Positions 22,751-35,100 are shown, counted from the first letter of the stretch. The stretch is 64,000 nucleotides of DNA from Trissonchulus latispiculum (GCA_030248195.1 JASAND010026593.1:1-64000), one strand, 5' to 3'. Numbers and translations: made by a program. Notes: a model not told the origin generated them from the letters alone.

Positions 22751-23497
22751 AGGCCGGTTCACAGGCTGTCGCTTGTTGCAAGTCGCGTGTCGCATGTCGT
22801 ATGTCGCATGTCGCGTAAGATTTGTAGTATGTCGCATGTCGCATGTCGCTTGTCGCAAGGACTGATGTGTTCACAGGCTGTGCCGCGATGGCCGAGTGGC
22901 AAGGTGTTCGAATAAAAATCTTACGGTCCTAGGTTCGAACCCCCGCTGCCATAAGGCTTTCAAAAATCCCCTTGAGCAAGGGACTAAGCACATATCGGTT
23001 TGCCGTGGGCTCCAGCCAATCCAGCTGTCTATCCTTAACTGGTCGGTAAATGGGTACCACTGCGGTGGGAAGGTAACAGGAGTCTGTGTTCTGGCGTAAT
23101 GCCTGATGAAGGGCTGGCCTCCCTTCCACAGATGTAGTCAACATTAGAGTTGTCGCTCCTGGCTTCGGGCTGTGAATCCGGAGATAAGCACCGGCACCCT
23201 ATAATAACCTTCTGTAGGTTGGAGTTCTCTCCGAGGGTCACTTTACCTTTACCTTTACCTACGCTGATGTCCTGTCGCAGGATATTTCAGTGCAACCCTA
23301 GCTAAAGCCAATATTTCATAGGCTAGAGGCACGCGACACGCGACAAAAGTTAAATCATTTTCAACTCCTTACGACACACGACAATTTGTCGCACGACACT
23401 TTTGTCGCAACAAGCTTTGAACCTGCGAACACTGACGCGACAAGCGACACGCGGCATACGACTCTGCGACACGCGACACGCGACATACGACTGAGCC
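22751..23497. mobile_element. Element with TGTCGC subterminal repeats
   Basis: The left end, AGGCCGGTTCACAGGC, is followed by a cluster of TGTCGC(A/T/G) words. The right end carries the reverse words (GCGACACGCGACA) and ends TGAGCCT. Flanks are TAA on both sides (22748-22750 and 23498-23500), a possible 3-bp duplication. The inverted clusters at both ends suggest a non-autonomous DNA transposon, perhaps Harbinger-like. GTTCACAGGCTGT occurs twice in the left part. The middle is occupied by the SINE at 22881-23260. Confidence 0.55.
22881..23260 (+). mobile_element. tRNA-derived SINE with CTTTAC tail
   Basis: The head has a Leu/Ser-type A box (ATGGCCGAGTGGCAAGG) and a perfect B box (GGTTCGAACCC). 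The body includes CCCCTTGAGCAAGGGAC, a motif common in invertebrate and fish SINE bodies. The end is a short (CTTTAC)n-like tail near 23241-23260. CTGATGT occurs both upstream (about 22862) and downstream (about 23263) and may be the insertion duplication, but the spacing to the head is loose. This family differs from the hairpin-tailed SINEs elsewhere in the window. Confidence 0.75.
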
Positions 23498-23499
23498 TT

Positions 23500-24346
23500 A
23501 AATGTTCGTGGGTTTTGCTTGCTCTTTCTGGTGTGAAATATTCGTTGAATTCTAGAAATTCTTTTGTGAACTTTTGTCAAATGGTCAAACTATTCAAAAC
23601 TTAGCTATTCTTGTAGTTTGTAAAGATGGCGTCGTTTAGCATTCGAATAAATAGGCAGTCTTGGTTGTGGGTTTTGATGAATGTAGTTGGGTATTAGTGG
23701 GCCTTTGATCTTCTTGGCAGCTGAGAAGTGATAATCTAGTTTTGTCCTATTTTATGGTTGTTCTGGTGCTTGTCACTTGGATTTAGAGTTTTGTGAATTT
23801 ATGAGAAATGTCAAATTTGAAATGTGCCTAAGTTGAGATTAAAGTGTCGTGCTCTGTTCTTCGGTTCAGATCTAGGCTTTTACTAGAGTGGCACGAGGAG
23901 GTTTAGTTTAGGCATACACTACCGATTGTGAACCTGCAAATATTTAGTCAAGTCCGTTTAGTTAGCAATACATATAGACAGAAGAATACTTTTTACACTG
24001 GATCAAACAGTTCCAGCACTGGATCACAGTCTTGGTTCCCTACGGAGACACACGAGACAAGATATTACTGCTCTGCGATGCAACAGTATCTGTTGCAAAT
24101 GAAGGACCATTAATCTTTGCGCTGAACCAACACAAAACGCAAACAGGCAATATTATTTTTTGCCAGATTATGTATGCTGCTAAAAACTGATAAAGTAAGT
24201 ATGTTTGCCATTTGATTTAATTCAGCACTATTTCGTTTCTTGCTGTGCTGTTTTGATAAGGTAATATCTTCGTTTGCGCCCTATACGAACAGTGTTATCA
24301 GATTCGTTGCGTCATGTTCAATTTGATTTTATTTATTAATCATAGG
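23500..24346. other. No gene seen
   Basis: Unclassified sequence without a convincing open frame, TIR element or RNA gene. Confidence 0.4.
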
Positions 24347-24957
24347 GGATCTTTTGCGCTTTCCCCCCCAGCCCTAACTTTTGATTTTTTGACCAATAAC
24401 TTTGAAATTTGGTGTGGGTGCATACTGGAGGCTGGTGAATTCAAAAATAAAAAAATTTTAAAATTTTAAAAATTTTTAAAAAATTTTAAATTTTTGTTTG
24501 GTAAGGGGGGACCAAGGGGAACCAAAAAATTTTTTGAAAAAAATTTTGCTGAAAACATGCATACAGGGGTTTTTTGGGGCGCTAAGCACGAATCTGAAAT
24601 CCGTTTTTCGATTCAGCTTTTCGTTAGCCCAGTATAAGCTAAAGTTGTGAGCTTAACATGTAAGCTTGTACTGGGCTAACGAAAAGCTGATTCGAAAAAC
24701 GGGTTTCAGATTCGTGCTTAGCGCCCCAAAAAACCCCTGTATGCATGTTTTCAGCAAAATTTTTTTCAAAAAATTTTTGGTTCCCCTTGGTCCCCCCTTA
24801 CCAAACAAAAATTTAAAATTTTTTAAAAATTTTTAAAATTTTAAAATTTTTTTATTTTTGAATTCACCAGCCTCCAGTATGCACCCACACCAAATTTCAA
24901 AGTTATTGGTCAAAAAAATCAAAAGTTAGGGCTGGGGGGGAAAAGCGCAAAAGATCC
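24347..24957. mobile_element. Fold-back element FB-B, copy 2 (611 bp)
   Basis: The ends are GGATCTTTTGCGC and GCGCAAAAGATCC. The 8-bp duplication ATCATAGG is perfect (24339-24346 and 24958-24965). The arms are nearly perfect over about 290 bp. The centre (about 24610-24690) contains GATTCAGCTTTTCGTTAGCC and its mirror around AGTATAAGCTAAAGTTG. The core is shared with copy 3 at 45795. Near-perfect arms suggest a recent element or correction between arms. Confidence 0.9.
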
Positions 24958-24965
24958 ATCATAGG

Positions 24966-26249
24966 ACCATGTGGGGGGATGGGGAAGGTGCAGGGCCCCA
25001 GATCGGCAAAGACCGGGTAGCCCATCTCCGAGAGGGGGGAACAAGCGCAGATCCTTTCGTCCTAAGGCATAAAAGGTAGACCTTGCAGCGATTTTTATGA
25101 CAAATTGCCCTGTTTCAGGAAGGTTTAGCAATTTTTTCTAAACATTTCTTAAAAGTTGCTAAAACTCTTCATTTTTACTAATGTCTGGCCAAAAATATAA
25201 AGAAATTGCAAGTTTTGAAAATTTTGGGGTAGACCCTCTTAGAATAATGAAATTTCTCAGCAGTGAACCGTAGAAAATCGGGGTGAACCCCTCCTTCCCA
25301 GAATCGAACCCCGTGTTACTGCAGGTTATTAGTTCTTCGATCTTCAACAAAGTAAAACCCATAACATAGCTGCAGTCAGAAAGATCTTAGTTTTAGCACC
25401 TAAGTTGAGCATGCGCAAACATAAAGATTCATTTGAAGAAAGATAGAGCAAGCATCTACTTGAGCAAATTTGTGGAACGTGGATTCAAAAAGGAGTTTTT
25501 GATGCTGCTTCAAAATTTATCCATTTCGCATCGGCGAAAGTTAGACTGGAACAGGAGATAGCCAATGGGCACTGTGAGGGCTCTGGAGTGCACTTGACCT
25601 CCTGCCTGGTTGCCGAAGATAAAAATCCAGCTCGGCTTTACATATTTGTGCTGCAACATAGCCAGAGAAGGTTTTGTCAAACTTCTCTGACTCTGCTATG
25701 CACAGAAAGAAGACTGCAGTAGCCCGCGGATCTCCGTAAAAATACAAACATCATTTACATCAAAATGAGGTAAACTGGGCTAGCAGGCGGACGAAATACA
25801 AGCACTAATCATAAAGAATTAGCGACAAACGCACGCATGCGGTCACTAAGGCAAAGCATTTGTCCGAAATAGGAGAGAGCCATTAGGCGCTGTGAGCGAT
25901 TTTAACCAGGGAGAACTAGTCCCTGGAGCTCCTGTCTGGTTGGGTTGTGATGCATGAAATGCCCTGATGTGTAGCAAAAGCATTCGAAAGTTGAAACTTG
26001 TGCTTGCTTAACTTCGTCCATTTAAAGTGGTACCCTTATAAAAGGCAGATCGTGAAGGAATAACTTGTGGCATATCTTTCGTAGTGAACCAATTAATGAA
26101 AATCCCAACATCCCAAATAAACTCCTTTCTGAATTCTCCACAAACTGGGCCATATTCATCCATTGATCTCTGTCCTGATTTGTTGTTATGTTTTTGTATT
26201 ATTCTTTATGTTTATTACTATTTTAACATTTCAGTAAAGCTGGCTATCA
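24966..26249. other. Upstream region of peptidase gene 2
   Basis: No separate gene is seen. Just before the start codon, ATTTCAG ends at 26234 and could be an acceptor for a 5' UTR exon that starts at 26235, 15 nt before the ATG. I cannot identify the promoter. Confidence 0.35.
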
Positions 26250-28660
26250 ATGGTTGGAAACACAGTCACATTTTTAACCGTGCTGTCAGGTAATACGATT
26301 TACTAGGGTAATGCTTGCTTAGAGTTGAAACTGCTGGAAACGGTTTAGCGACCACTGAATTGATGACATTAGTGATTTTTCCAATCCCATTCGCCACATC
26401 CGGCATTTTGGGTTTCAATTAATGGCAAGCTGGAGCATTTTTGAATAAATTTAATTTCTTTGGCAGTCACTTACAGAAACTTGTGAACTGAATCAAGTCC
26501 AATAAACGGGCAACAAATTCGGGATTTAACGCTATTTATTTCAAATAGCTGAAATAGCAAGTAGACATGAGCTCCATGAAAGCAATTAGTTAACAAGCAA
26601 GATTTTATGCGAAAGGTTAAGTGTCTGCTGACGGACATTTTCAGTAATTGTAAACCTGCTGCGCAGCCAATTATTTTATAACGGAGTTTTTACATGCTCA
26701 CTACAAAAAATATACGTGCAAAACATTGTCTGAACGTTTTTAATAAAGTTAGAAGAATTTACTTTAATACTGCAAGTAAAGTTCAAACAATTCAGCATTA
26801 CATATTAGCATTTACGTTTCCATAAGTTTCATGCATTTGAGAAATTTTCGCTGAGCTGTCAGTGATGCAAGATTAACTTTAACGATGAGTCATCAATTAG
26901 AATAGAGAATACATAGACGTTTCCGATTTTGGAATTGCCATCAATACATGGAATACATATATGCGTAATATCTACATGAATTAGAAATAGAAATTCTTTG
27001 GAATGACAGACAAGTTTCCACATACAAATCATGCTAACCCTATCTTTGACCATTGTTTACACGCATTTACGGCGAAGAATATCTTTATCAAGCAAAATGC
27101 GTGTAAAGGCTCGAGGCTGAGCAAACATAAGAGACCTGCTGCGCTGAGGCGCAGCAGGAAAAAGAGCATAGTTTCACTCAGAACGCTATATTTAGTTCAC
27201 TGCACTAATTTATATTATTTAAATTTTAAGCTCTGGGCACCACAATCAATGCTGATGGATTTTCAGATGTGTCTAAAATTCTTCTTTCATCCATGAACGA
27301 TTCAGCCGATCCCTGTGAAGATTTCTATTCCTATGCGTGTGGCGGTTGGGTGGCAGCAAATCCCGCATCCGCTGGAAATGGTATATAATAACCGGTGTTG
27401 GTGTACGTAACCACTGATGTTAGATTAGTCCCGTCTTGCAGCTATCCAAAAACTGTGGGCGTTTAGTTACTTACTTCCGAAGATATACTTCTTCGATTTC
27501 TGCGAGATACTGTTGAAATTTTAGAATTACGTAAACAGTCTGTCTTCTTCTGCGGAATTAGTCGACACTATTTTCTCATAACTTAATCAAAGTTTGTTCC
27601 CCTACCAACTCATTTTGATATAATTTTTGAATTTGATTTTCAATTTCCTGAAGGGTTCTAAACCCGCCAAATCTTAGGCCCGTTTTTATCCAAGTTCTCG
27701 TTAGTACAGCATAAGCTTAAGCTTGATGTAAGCTTACTCTAAGATAATAAAAAGCTAAGCTTTAAAATGGACTTCACATTCGACTTTTGTGGCTATTGTG
27801 AACGTATTATTGTAAATTGTGAATGTAAAATATTGTAAATCCTTTGTATGTAATTTTTCAGAGATCTCAACGATAAATTTTATCTGATCCCTTTGCTCCT
27901 TAGAAAACTCTAACTCTCTCTCCCTTAGCTTATAAATCTAAATCTTTTAAAACTTTAAAAATTTTATAACCAACATGCAGACAATATTTGAGGTAAAACT
28001 GTGCAGTTGTTTGTTGGGGTGATTAATAATTTACTTTATGATCCAAATTTTACTATTGTGCAGCCGCTAAATGACATCATTGCACTTATCGACTGACCAC
28101 GGACATTTGTAGTTAGTAGTAGCTAGTTAGTTCAGTGTCCAAGAGGCAGATAATTTTAGTGACTGTATACTATTTAAATAACATTTCATTTGAATTTCAG
28201 TGGAATTGCCTGCGTATCGTACAGTAGGCTATAACTAGAACCGTTTCCTTATGACGTGGACACTTTTCTTATTTAGACAGCCGTTCTGTAGTAATTGATC
28301 GTTCAAATCAGAATCTAGCTGATCTCGTAGAAGCTATCAAAGGTTTGACAATTTCTGACGAATTTCACCACTCGTGGCGATACAAACTCCAGGCTGCTTT
28401 CAATTCCTGCGTTAGCGATGAGGCATTCACAGAGGGCAATACCACAATCGACTTTGTCATATCGAAGCTGCCCGTATTCGGAGGCTGGCCACTCATTGGG
28501 TTGACTTCAGGTATTTATAAATACACAATTCCTTGCTTGCGGTTTGGTAGTTTGTGTCTTATACCTAACAGTGGCATTCTATCTTTGATGTTTAATGTGG
28601 TCACGTTAAAATAAGACAAAACCCTATAATTAATATATGCAAATTATAATTATATGCTTT

Positions 28661-28732
<72 letters not shown>

Positions 28733-30608
28733 GTAACAATGATAATAATATAATAATAATAAATTTAATAAAATTAATTAATTTAATTATCTAATTCATT
28801 AGACTGGATTGAAACTAGATGCCAATTTTAAATCACAAATGTAAACAGCGAAGCTGCTTTCTTCCTACCTTGAATTGGCCTCAAGTTTAATTCGCTAAAC
28901 ATAGCTTTGAGTTCTTTTAGATCGGCCGCAACCTTTCGAGGAAACGATGGCATTGGTTTATCGCCTTTCCTTGGTCGATGTTATTCTAATTACTCATACT
29001 GAGGTTTACGATTCATCTCCTTTACTGTATATCATGGGTCAACAAGATTTTGCCGCTGCTGGAAAAGCATATCAGGATCCTGTCTACTTGGAAAAATATA
29101 AAAACATGACCCTAGAATTGGCTGATGCAGTTGCTGCTCATCTTGGCACGCCAAGCATAGATAACAGCACGATAGCCTCAAACGTTTCAACCATGCTGGA
29201 GTTTGAGCAAAATCTGTACAAAATTTACATTGGGAGTCAGTTTAACTTCAAACCAATGAATCTGAGTCAGATTAAGGAAAACTGGCCCAGTTTTAACTGG
29301 GATCTGTACCTTAGCACACTGGAAGGGGACAACGTCTTTCATGGTTTGCCTGGCGATTTCAACTACACTGTGGACGAGTCCGATCTAGAGCCAATAATGA
29401 AACTGTTGCAACAGACAGATCCAGAGATCATTCAAAATTACGTCGTTTGGAAGTTTGTCTATCACCATCTGGCCTATATGGATCCAGAAATTCGATCCCA
29501 TATTTGGGAGGAATACGGAGAACTACTCAAAATCAGTTCAGCCGAATCACAATGTGCTCAGATAATCGATACCGCAGCCATGTATGCCACTGGGAGGGCC
29601 TTCTCTGACGCCTATGTCCCGCATGACGCTGAGCGTGTCCTGCGTACCATGATGGCCAACATAATAGATGGCTACAGGGCTGTGATGGGGAGCATTTCAT
29701 GGCTGAATAAGGAATCCAGGGAGCGTATCCTAAGAAAAATAGATTCTATAGTCTACAGTTTTGGCTATCCACCATGGATTGAAACAGACATCAGCTTAAA
29801 TGCCTACTATGAGTCGGTTGAGGTGACCGCTGGTGAACCATTTTTCCAAATTAATAATGCGTTTGCCGCCTTTACGGCAAGAATGAAGTTTGAGTCCCTT
29901 ATCAAACCATGGACCCGGGAAGACTTCCTGGAGATGCCTATCGACGTCTTGAATGCAGCCTATGATCCTACTCGAAATGGGCTTAGTGTGTTTTCAGGAA
30001 TACTGCGTGATCCACTGTTTCGGGTAGACTTTCCGTTCCTCTACAACTTCGCAGCTCTTGGGGGAGTTATGAGTCATGAGATTGGACACGCTTTTGACCC
30101 CAATGGCATTTACTATGACTGGGAGGGTAAACAAGGAGACGCAGTTTTGACCTCTGATATTATGGGAATTTTCGATAAAACGGTCACAAAGTGTCTACAG
30201 AAGGAGTATGCCACATTTTGCTTTCCGCTGAAGGACGATGAGGGCAACCCGGTTTGCTTAACGGACGCTCCCTACGCGGTTGGCGAGAATACCGCAGACA
30301 ACTTGGCGGTCAAGCTATCCCATGCTGCCTTTAAAACCTTCTTGAAACGACATGGAGCTGAAAATCCGATTCCGGGATTGGACAAATACAGTCTGGATCA
30401 GCAATTTTTCCTCAGCTACGCTCAACCTTACTGCTCTTCTTTCACAGCAAAGGGTGCCATAAAAGCAGCTGCCAGTGTGCATTCGCCAGGCCCATTTCGG
30501 GTCATTGGTCCTCTGAGAAATTATGATGCTTTTGGAGAAGCGTGGAAGTGTAAACGAGGACAATATATGTATCCCAATGCTGAAAACAGATGTGATGTTT
30601 GGGCCTAA
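26250..30608 (+). CDS. Secreted M13 (neprilysin-like) metallopeptidase, copy 2
   Basis: Four coding exons, 26250-26289, 27231-27380, 28277-28510 and 28921-30608, with GT-AG borders and phase 1 introns, encode 703 aa. The start gives a signal peptide (MVGNTVTFLTVLSALGTTINA), implying secretion. Seen in order: PCEDFYSYACGGW, NAAY (486-489), HEIGH (527-531), ENTAD (597-601), HSPGPFR (662-668) and CDVWA at the end. All residues known to bind zinc or substrate in M13 peptidases are present, so this copy should be active. The middle exons equal those of copy 1 in length, and the last exons differ by two codons. The two genes are head-to-tail duplicates that have clearly diverged. Substrates cannot be read from the sequence. 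Confidence 0.93.
28664..28770 (+). repeat. (TAA)n microsatellite in intron 3
   Basis: An almost pure run of TAA units spans about 28664-28731 and fades into imperfect units. It lies in the last intron of peptidase gene 2. Confidence 0.85.
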
Positions 30609-30939
30609 ATGAAGAAATATGAAAATTTGAACTAGGCTAACTATATAATTAAACTATAGGACCTGACATTGATTTGCCAATTACTCAATACGAAAGCTTA
30701 GATACATTAAAATAGCAACCAAATTGAGTCTACTGCCGCTGTTTGCGTATTTTAAAGAGTCAAAATTAAGTTTTCCTATGTATTTTTAGCTTTTCACTAT
30801 CATAACTTACTCTGCTTTTTCAGAGGTCTCAATTAGTCCTAGTGTTAGTCCGATCTGTCAAATTTCTGTTTTGATTCATATTGCAACGTCACTGTAATGA
30901 TTTCAGATATTTTATTTGACTCAGAATGGGCTCTTCAAC

Positions 30940-30945
30940 AATAAA
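30940..30945 (+). promoter_or_regulatory. Polyadenylation signal of peptidase gene 2
   Basis: AATAAA lies 332 nt after the stop codon of copy 2 and is the first canonical signal seen. A (AAGT)n-like stretch follows near 30992-31024. Confidence 0.45.
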
Positions 30946-32619
30946 ATTCTAGTATAAATTCAGTTGGGTTCGTTAAGGATTTGGGTAACATTAAGTAAGT
31001 AAGTATAAGTAAGTAACAAGTAAGACTCAAACCATCTTAACAAAATGATAATATCAACTCAACAATGATAATCTCAATTAACTCACAATGTGACCTCTTT
31101 CCTTGTTATGTTTATGCACTACGTTGTAGGTTGGGTACATATTTGCTGACCATAAACTGTAGGAGGGGATTTTTCTGATCTAATATTCATTATTTCCTAC
31201 AATTAAAATGTTCTGGCTTTCCGGAAAGTGCTAGAAAAGGGTTCATTCAAAGCTATAGCAGTAGGCACATCTTGTTAGCCTTACATTTAGGTTAATAGGA
31301 GACGGTATATGTATAAGTATTTCTGCTCAATAAAAGAAATTAGGAGATTTTTGTGCAACATGTTTTTCCTTTTTCTTCATTTCTGTTCCAGGCCTGAATT
31401 ATGTTCACGTTCTGATAAATTATTATTAACAAATAATTTTCCGAGCAATTTTCCCCTCTGACCATCCAAGGTTTCGCTCATAACCCTGTATGACATTTAA
31501 GTAAATCATTTTGCCTAAAACCTGCACTGTTTGGCTTCCATAATGAAGGCAAAATTTGCTATTAATACCTGAGAATTTTGCCCTGGAAAACAGTCCTATG
31601 TTCGGCTCGAAGGTAATTTCATTAGCCCATTCCCTGAAGTCTTATTCCAACAGGCGGCATTTTAAAAGCAACGTCAGCGCTTTATATGATCCGGCTCACT
31701 TATGTTACACGTTTATAGAGAGATGACACAGAAGTTAAACTTAAGCTAATCCTAAGTCTTTGCAAGCAACCGATTGTTTGATCTAGCTCTATCTAGTTCC
31801 AACGGAAGGGTAATTGCTGCTTTCCATGGCAAATTTTCTTCTGTCACAGATGTATAGCACTTCAGCCAAACGCTGGTGAACGAAGATGACTGACGGCAAG
31901 CCCATGACCCTAGCCGTCAGGCACGATGTACCTTGGAAGCCAGGTATACTGACTTAGGCGATAGTAGGGAAGGGGGAAGTTCTGTTTTTCATCAGGATCT
32001 AAACTAAAGAATTGGCCCAGCCGGGATCGATCCACGGCATCGTAGGTTCATTTTCTGCGTATTTTTACGCATTTTTACATTTATTAGTTTTCATGAAATT
32101 AGATAAAAGTCAAGTCCAAAAACTATACAGAAAAAGCCTGTTGCGGCCTCAGAATTCGATCTACAGCAAATACTTTAGAATTTTCAGAAATTCTGAAACA
32201 ACGGAAAGTCATAAAAAAGTGAAGTCTTTGGTGTAATTCGAACACCTTATGTTTTGGGATCACAGCAATAGTCTACCCATTTATGCTTACTTTTGCTAAT
32301 CAGCTCTCTGGGTCGTTTGAACTTTGATAAATTCGGTGGTGTCTCAAACCAGCTTCAGGAATGGGAACAGAGGTATAAAACCAGGAAAAGGCAACTATAG
32401 AAAAAAACTAAACCGAAACGAAACTTATATAAGGAACAGGGGCAATTATCGAAACCTAAAAGCCTACTGCATTATGTGATAGCATCCAGATACTGCTATG
32501 CTGCAAATCTGCAAGATCGTACCATTTTATACCATCCTCGTTTTGAAATTGTGAAGTGCTTCCTCATTAAGCAGATAATCCATTATATAATCCCGTAACT
32601 TTAGTAACTTTTAGTGATG

Positions 32620-33010
32620 TTTCAGGTGCTGAAACTGAAAGCTGAACTAGGTTTTAGGTTGTACAGGTTTTAGTTTCGGTCACTGAAACTGAAACTTAAA
32701 TGAAACTATTTTGGGAGGGAACCTGAAACTGAAAACTCAAACTGAAACCTGAAGCTCGGACTGAAAATAGTGTTCGACTTTTCTCAAAACATGAAAATTT
32801 TGAAGGTTCTAAGCAGCGCTTCTTCGGTAATATTGTGCAGCGGGAGAATAAATTTCCAATTTTTGCTTTATTTCAATTCTGAAGGCTAGAAACGGCAGTC
32901 TTCCGAATGAACTTAAACTTAAACTGAAACTGAAACTGAAACTCCGCCTGAAACTAAAAGTGAAACTGAAATTGTTTTATGACTTTGACTAAAACTTAGA
33001 ACTGATACTA
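32620..33010 (+). repeat. TGAAAC degenerate array
   Basis: TGAAACTGAAAC-type words with irregular linkers. This is the reverse-complement sense of the array at 15626-15980. Confidence 0.6.
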
Positions 33011-33264
33011 TTCTTTTAAATGACTCCAGTTGAAAATCTTAAATCGTGAAACAGTGCTGAAAAGATTTTTCTATTACGAAATAAAATTTGTCAAGAAATG
33101 ATCACACACTGAAGCTTGAAATATTGAAATATATATTCTTTAAAAAGAGTTTTCATTACTTTTGATCGTATGATGTATAACTTTGTGTCTGATTCTATTC
33201 CTATGAAAATGCTATCATTAGCTGAGTCAGTTTTCTATACAAACTAGCTACATGCTACCATAAA

Positions 33265-33490
33265 ATTAGACACCCGTTCCTGTTCCTGTTTTCTGTTTTT
33301 AGACCCCTGTTCCTGAATTTGTTCACGAAATAGACCCCGTTCTCAAAAGCCGTTCCTATTCCTAAAAATAGACTCCCGTTCCTTTTCCTCAATATACATC
33401 CCACGTTTCTACTCCTGTTTTAAGATCCATGTTCTTGATTCAGGTTCCGGAAATTATATAGAGCCTTCTTCCTGTTCCTGTTCCTTGTTT
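33265..33490 (+). repeat. GTTCCTGTTCCTGTTTTAGAC-type array
   Basis: Phrases of GTTCCTGTTCCTGTTTT followed by AGAC(C/T)CC recur at least five times with changes. The organisation resembles the TGAAAC and GGAACC arrays but uses a different word. Confidence 0.6.
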
Positions 33491-34180
33491 TAGACACCAC
33501 TGATAAATTCATCGACAAAAACAGTATACGCGCGTTCCACGAGCTGTTCTATTTTAGGATACTGTCTCAGTTTATTAAGATCTGTTTGTCAGAATGTCTG
33601 CGATCATAATTGGTGATCGTTTTGCCGACAGAAGGAATAAATTAAGACTAGAACGTCTCCTGATTTTTACTCAACTACACAATTGTGTCAATCTTTACTC
33701 TTCAATCCAATCGACTGTAAAAAGATGACTCCTCTTAAAGCCTACATACAAAAGGCTTAATCAGTTGACGACCGTATTTTAAGAACGAGACGAAACGATA
33801 AGAAAGAGGTCTACTGGATTAGAGTTAACTATTTCTGTAGTATTTATTATTAGACTTTTTCTTGCGAGTCTAGTGCTGTTATTTTGGTCCCTTCAGCATG
33901 ATAAAGGGTTTGTACGTACCAACGTGCTTTTTGTTGTTACAAACTTTTTCAATTTCACGCCCCTTAACAGTTTTCGCTGAGGTTTTTCAAATGTCATGCA
34001 TAAACTAAAAACAATCGCGAACCTCATTTTTCATTTTGCATTTGCATTTTGCATTTGCATTTGCAGGTCATAACATAATTTTATGACAGTTAACAACAAG
34101 AAAATGCAGTAAATGCGGGCTAGGAGGCGGATTTGTAAAAGATATAAGGCATTAATAATAAGATTGGACTAACTGCAGAG

Positions 34181-34332
34181 CAGACATATGCAGGAGGGGA
34201 AGTTTGGGGGGGGGGGTGAACCGGAAAACCCGGAATTTTCCAGTTTTTTGCCTAAATGGGGATGAGATCCCGGTCTAGGAAAGGTGAAACCCCCAACCCC
34301 CAACCCCACCAACCCCTGTGAGCACATGCATG
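34181..34332 (+). mobile_element. hAT-like MITE, copy 3 (152 bp)
   Basis: The ends are CAGACATATGC and GCACATGCATG. The flanks CTGCAGAG (34173-34180) and CTGCATAG (34333-34340) match at 7 of 8 positions. Orientation is as in copy 1. The interior shows the family's G-run, CCGGAATTTTCC and C-run layout. Confidence 0.85.
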
Positions 34333-34961
34333 CTGCATAGTTGAGGACGAAGTCCAATTCTTGAATGGGAAATCGAGACTAAGTCTAATAGCTACCTAAA
34401 TAGATAAATAAATAGACCTAAATAGTCTAATAGCTACCTAAATCGAATGCTTAATGAAAGAATAAACTTTGTTTAATTTTGGTTACTGTCACACTTCAAA
34501 TGGCTTTGACGTTAGTATACAGTAAGTACGTAAGAACACGGAGGCATAAAAACTGTACATAATTAAATCTATTTTGTAAAGACTTGTGTTTGACGTTTAA
34601 TGTACGCATCTGGTTTGTGGGTGGAGTCGGGTTCTGATTTTTTTCCGTGGAAACTTCACGGTTTTCCCAGTGCACACAACTTTAGCTACATACATTATTA
34701 TAACAGACTGTTTCATTGACTGAATTAGCTTCCATGACTAAGACTATCTAACATTTGCCTGCTCCTGGCCTTAGGTGGATTAGCCATTAGTTGGGCGTTG
34801 GTTGTTAGGTTTATCATTAGCAGTGAAAGTAGGTTTTAGGTAAAATGAAATTAGGTAAAATGGGCAAAAAAACTACACTACCCATGCACCATTATTTCTC
34901 TGAATCAACTCCAACTCCGCCCTGGGGGGCGCCTGACCAGTCATAACTTTGAAGTCACAAC
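34333..34961. other. No gene seen
   Basis: Spacer of about 630 bp between two oppositely oriented copies of the hAT-like MITE. A phrase near TAATAGCTACCTAAAT is repeated around 34388-34440. Confidence 0.4.
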
Positions 34962-35092
34962 CATACATGTGCTTGGGGTGAATATGTACCTCTCCTGCGC
35001 TCACTGCTCCCCAAATCCGGCTTTATCCGTTTTTAGAGCCAAAAAATCGGCTCATCTCCCACCCCCTAAATTTCGCCTCCTGCACATGTCTA
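34962..35092 (-). mobile_element. hAT-like MITE, copy 4 (131 bp)
   Basis: The ends are CATACATGTGC and GCACATGTCTA. The flanks GTCACAAC (34954-34961) and GTCATAAC (35093-35100) match at 7 of 8 positions. It is shorter and more diverged internally than copies 1-3, so it is probably the oldest of the four. Confidence 0.85.
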
Positions 35093-35100
35093 GTCATAAC

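Larger units (their letters stand above)
30946..34180. other. No gene; word-type repeat arrays
   Basis: Over 3 kb without a convincing coding region. It contains an AAGT-rich stretch (30992-31024), a TGAAAC array (32620-33010), a GTTCCT array (33265-33490) and a TTTGCA run near 34040-34075. A small inverted pair, CTGACGGC/GCCGTCAG, lies near 31890-31920. Confidence 0.4.

Noticed and set aside
25295..25320. GGGGTTCGATTCTGG on the minus strand, resembling a tRNA B box
   Set aside because: No matching A box or cloverleaf could be assembled around it.
28664..28770. (TAA)n run considered as a SINE or LINE tail
   Set aside because: No element body with recognisable start lies next to it; simple microsatellite is sufficient.
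32012..32060. GGGATCGATCC near GGCCCAGCC, resembling a tRNA 3' half on the minus strand
   Set aside because: Only the T-loop-like part is present; no head could be folded.
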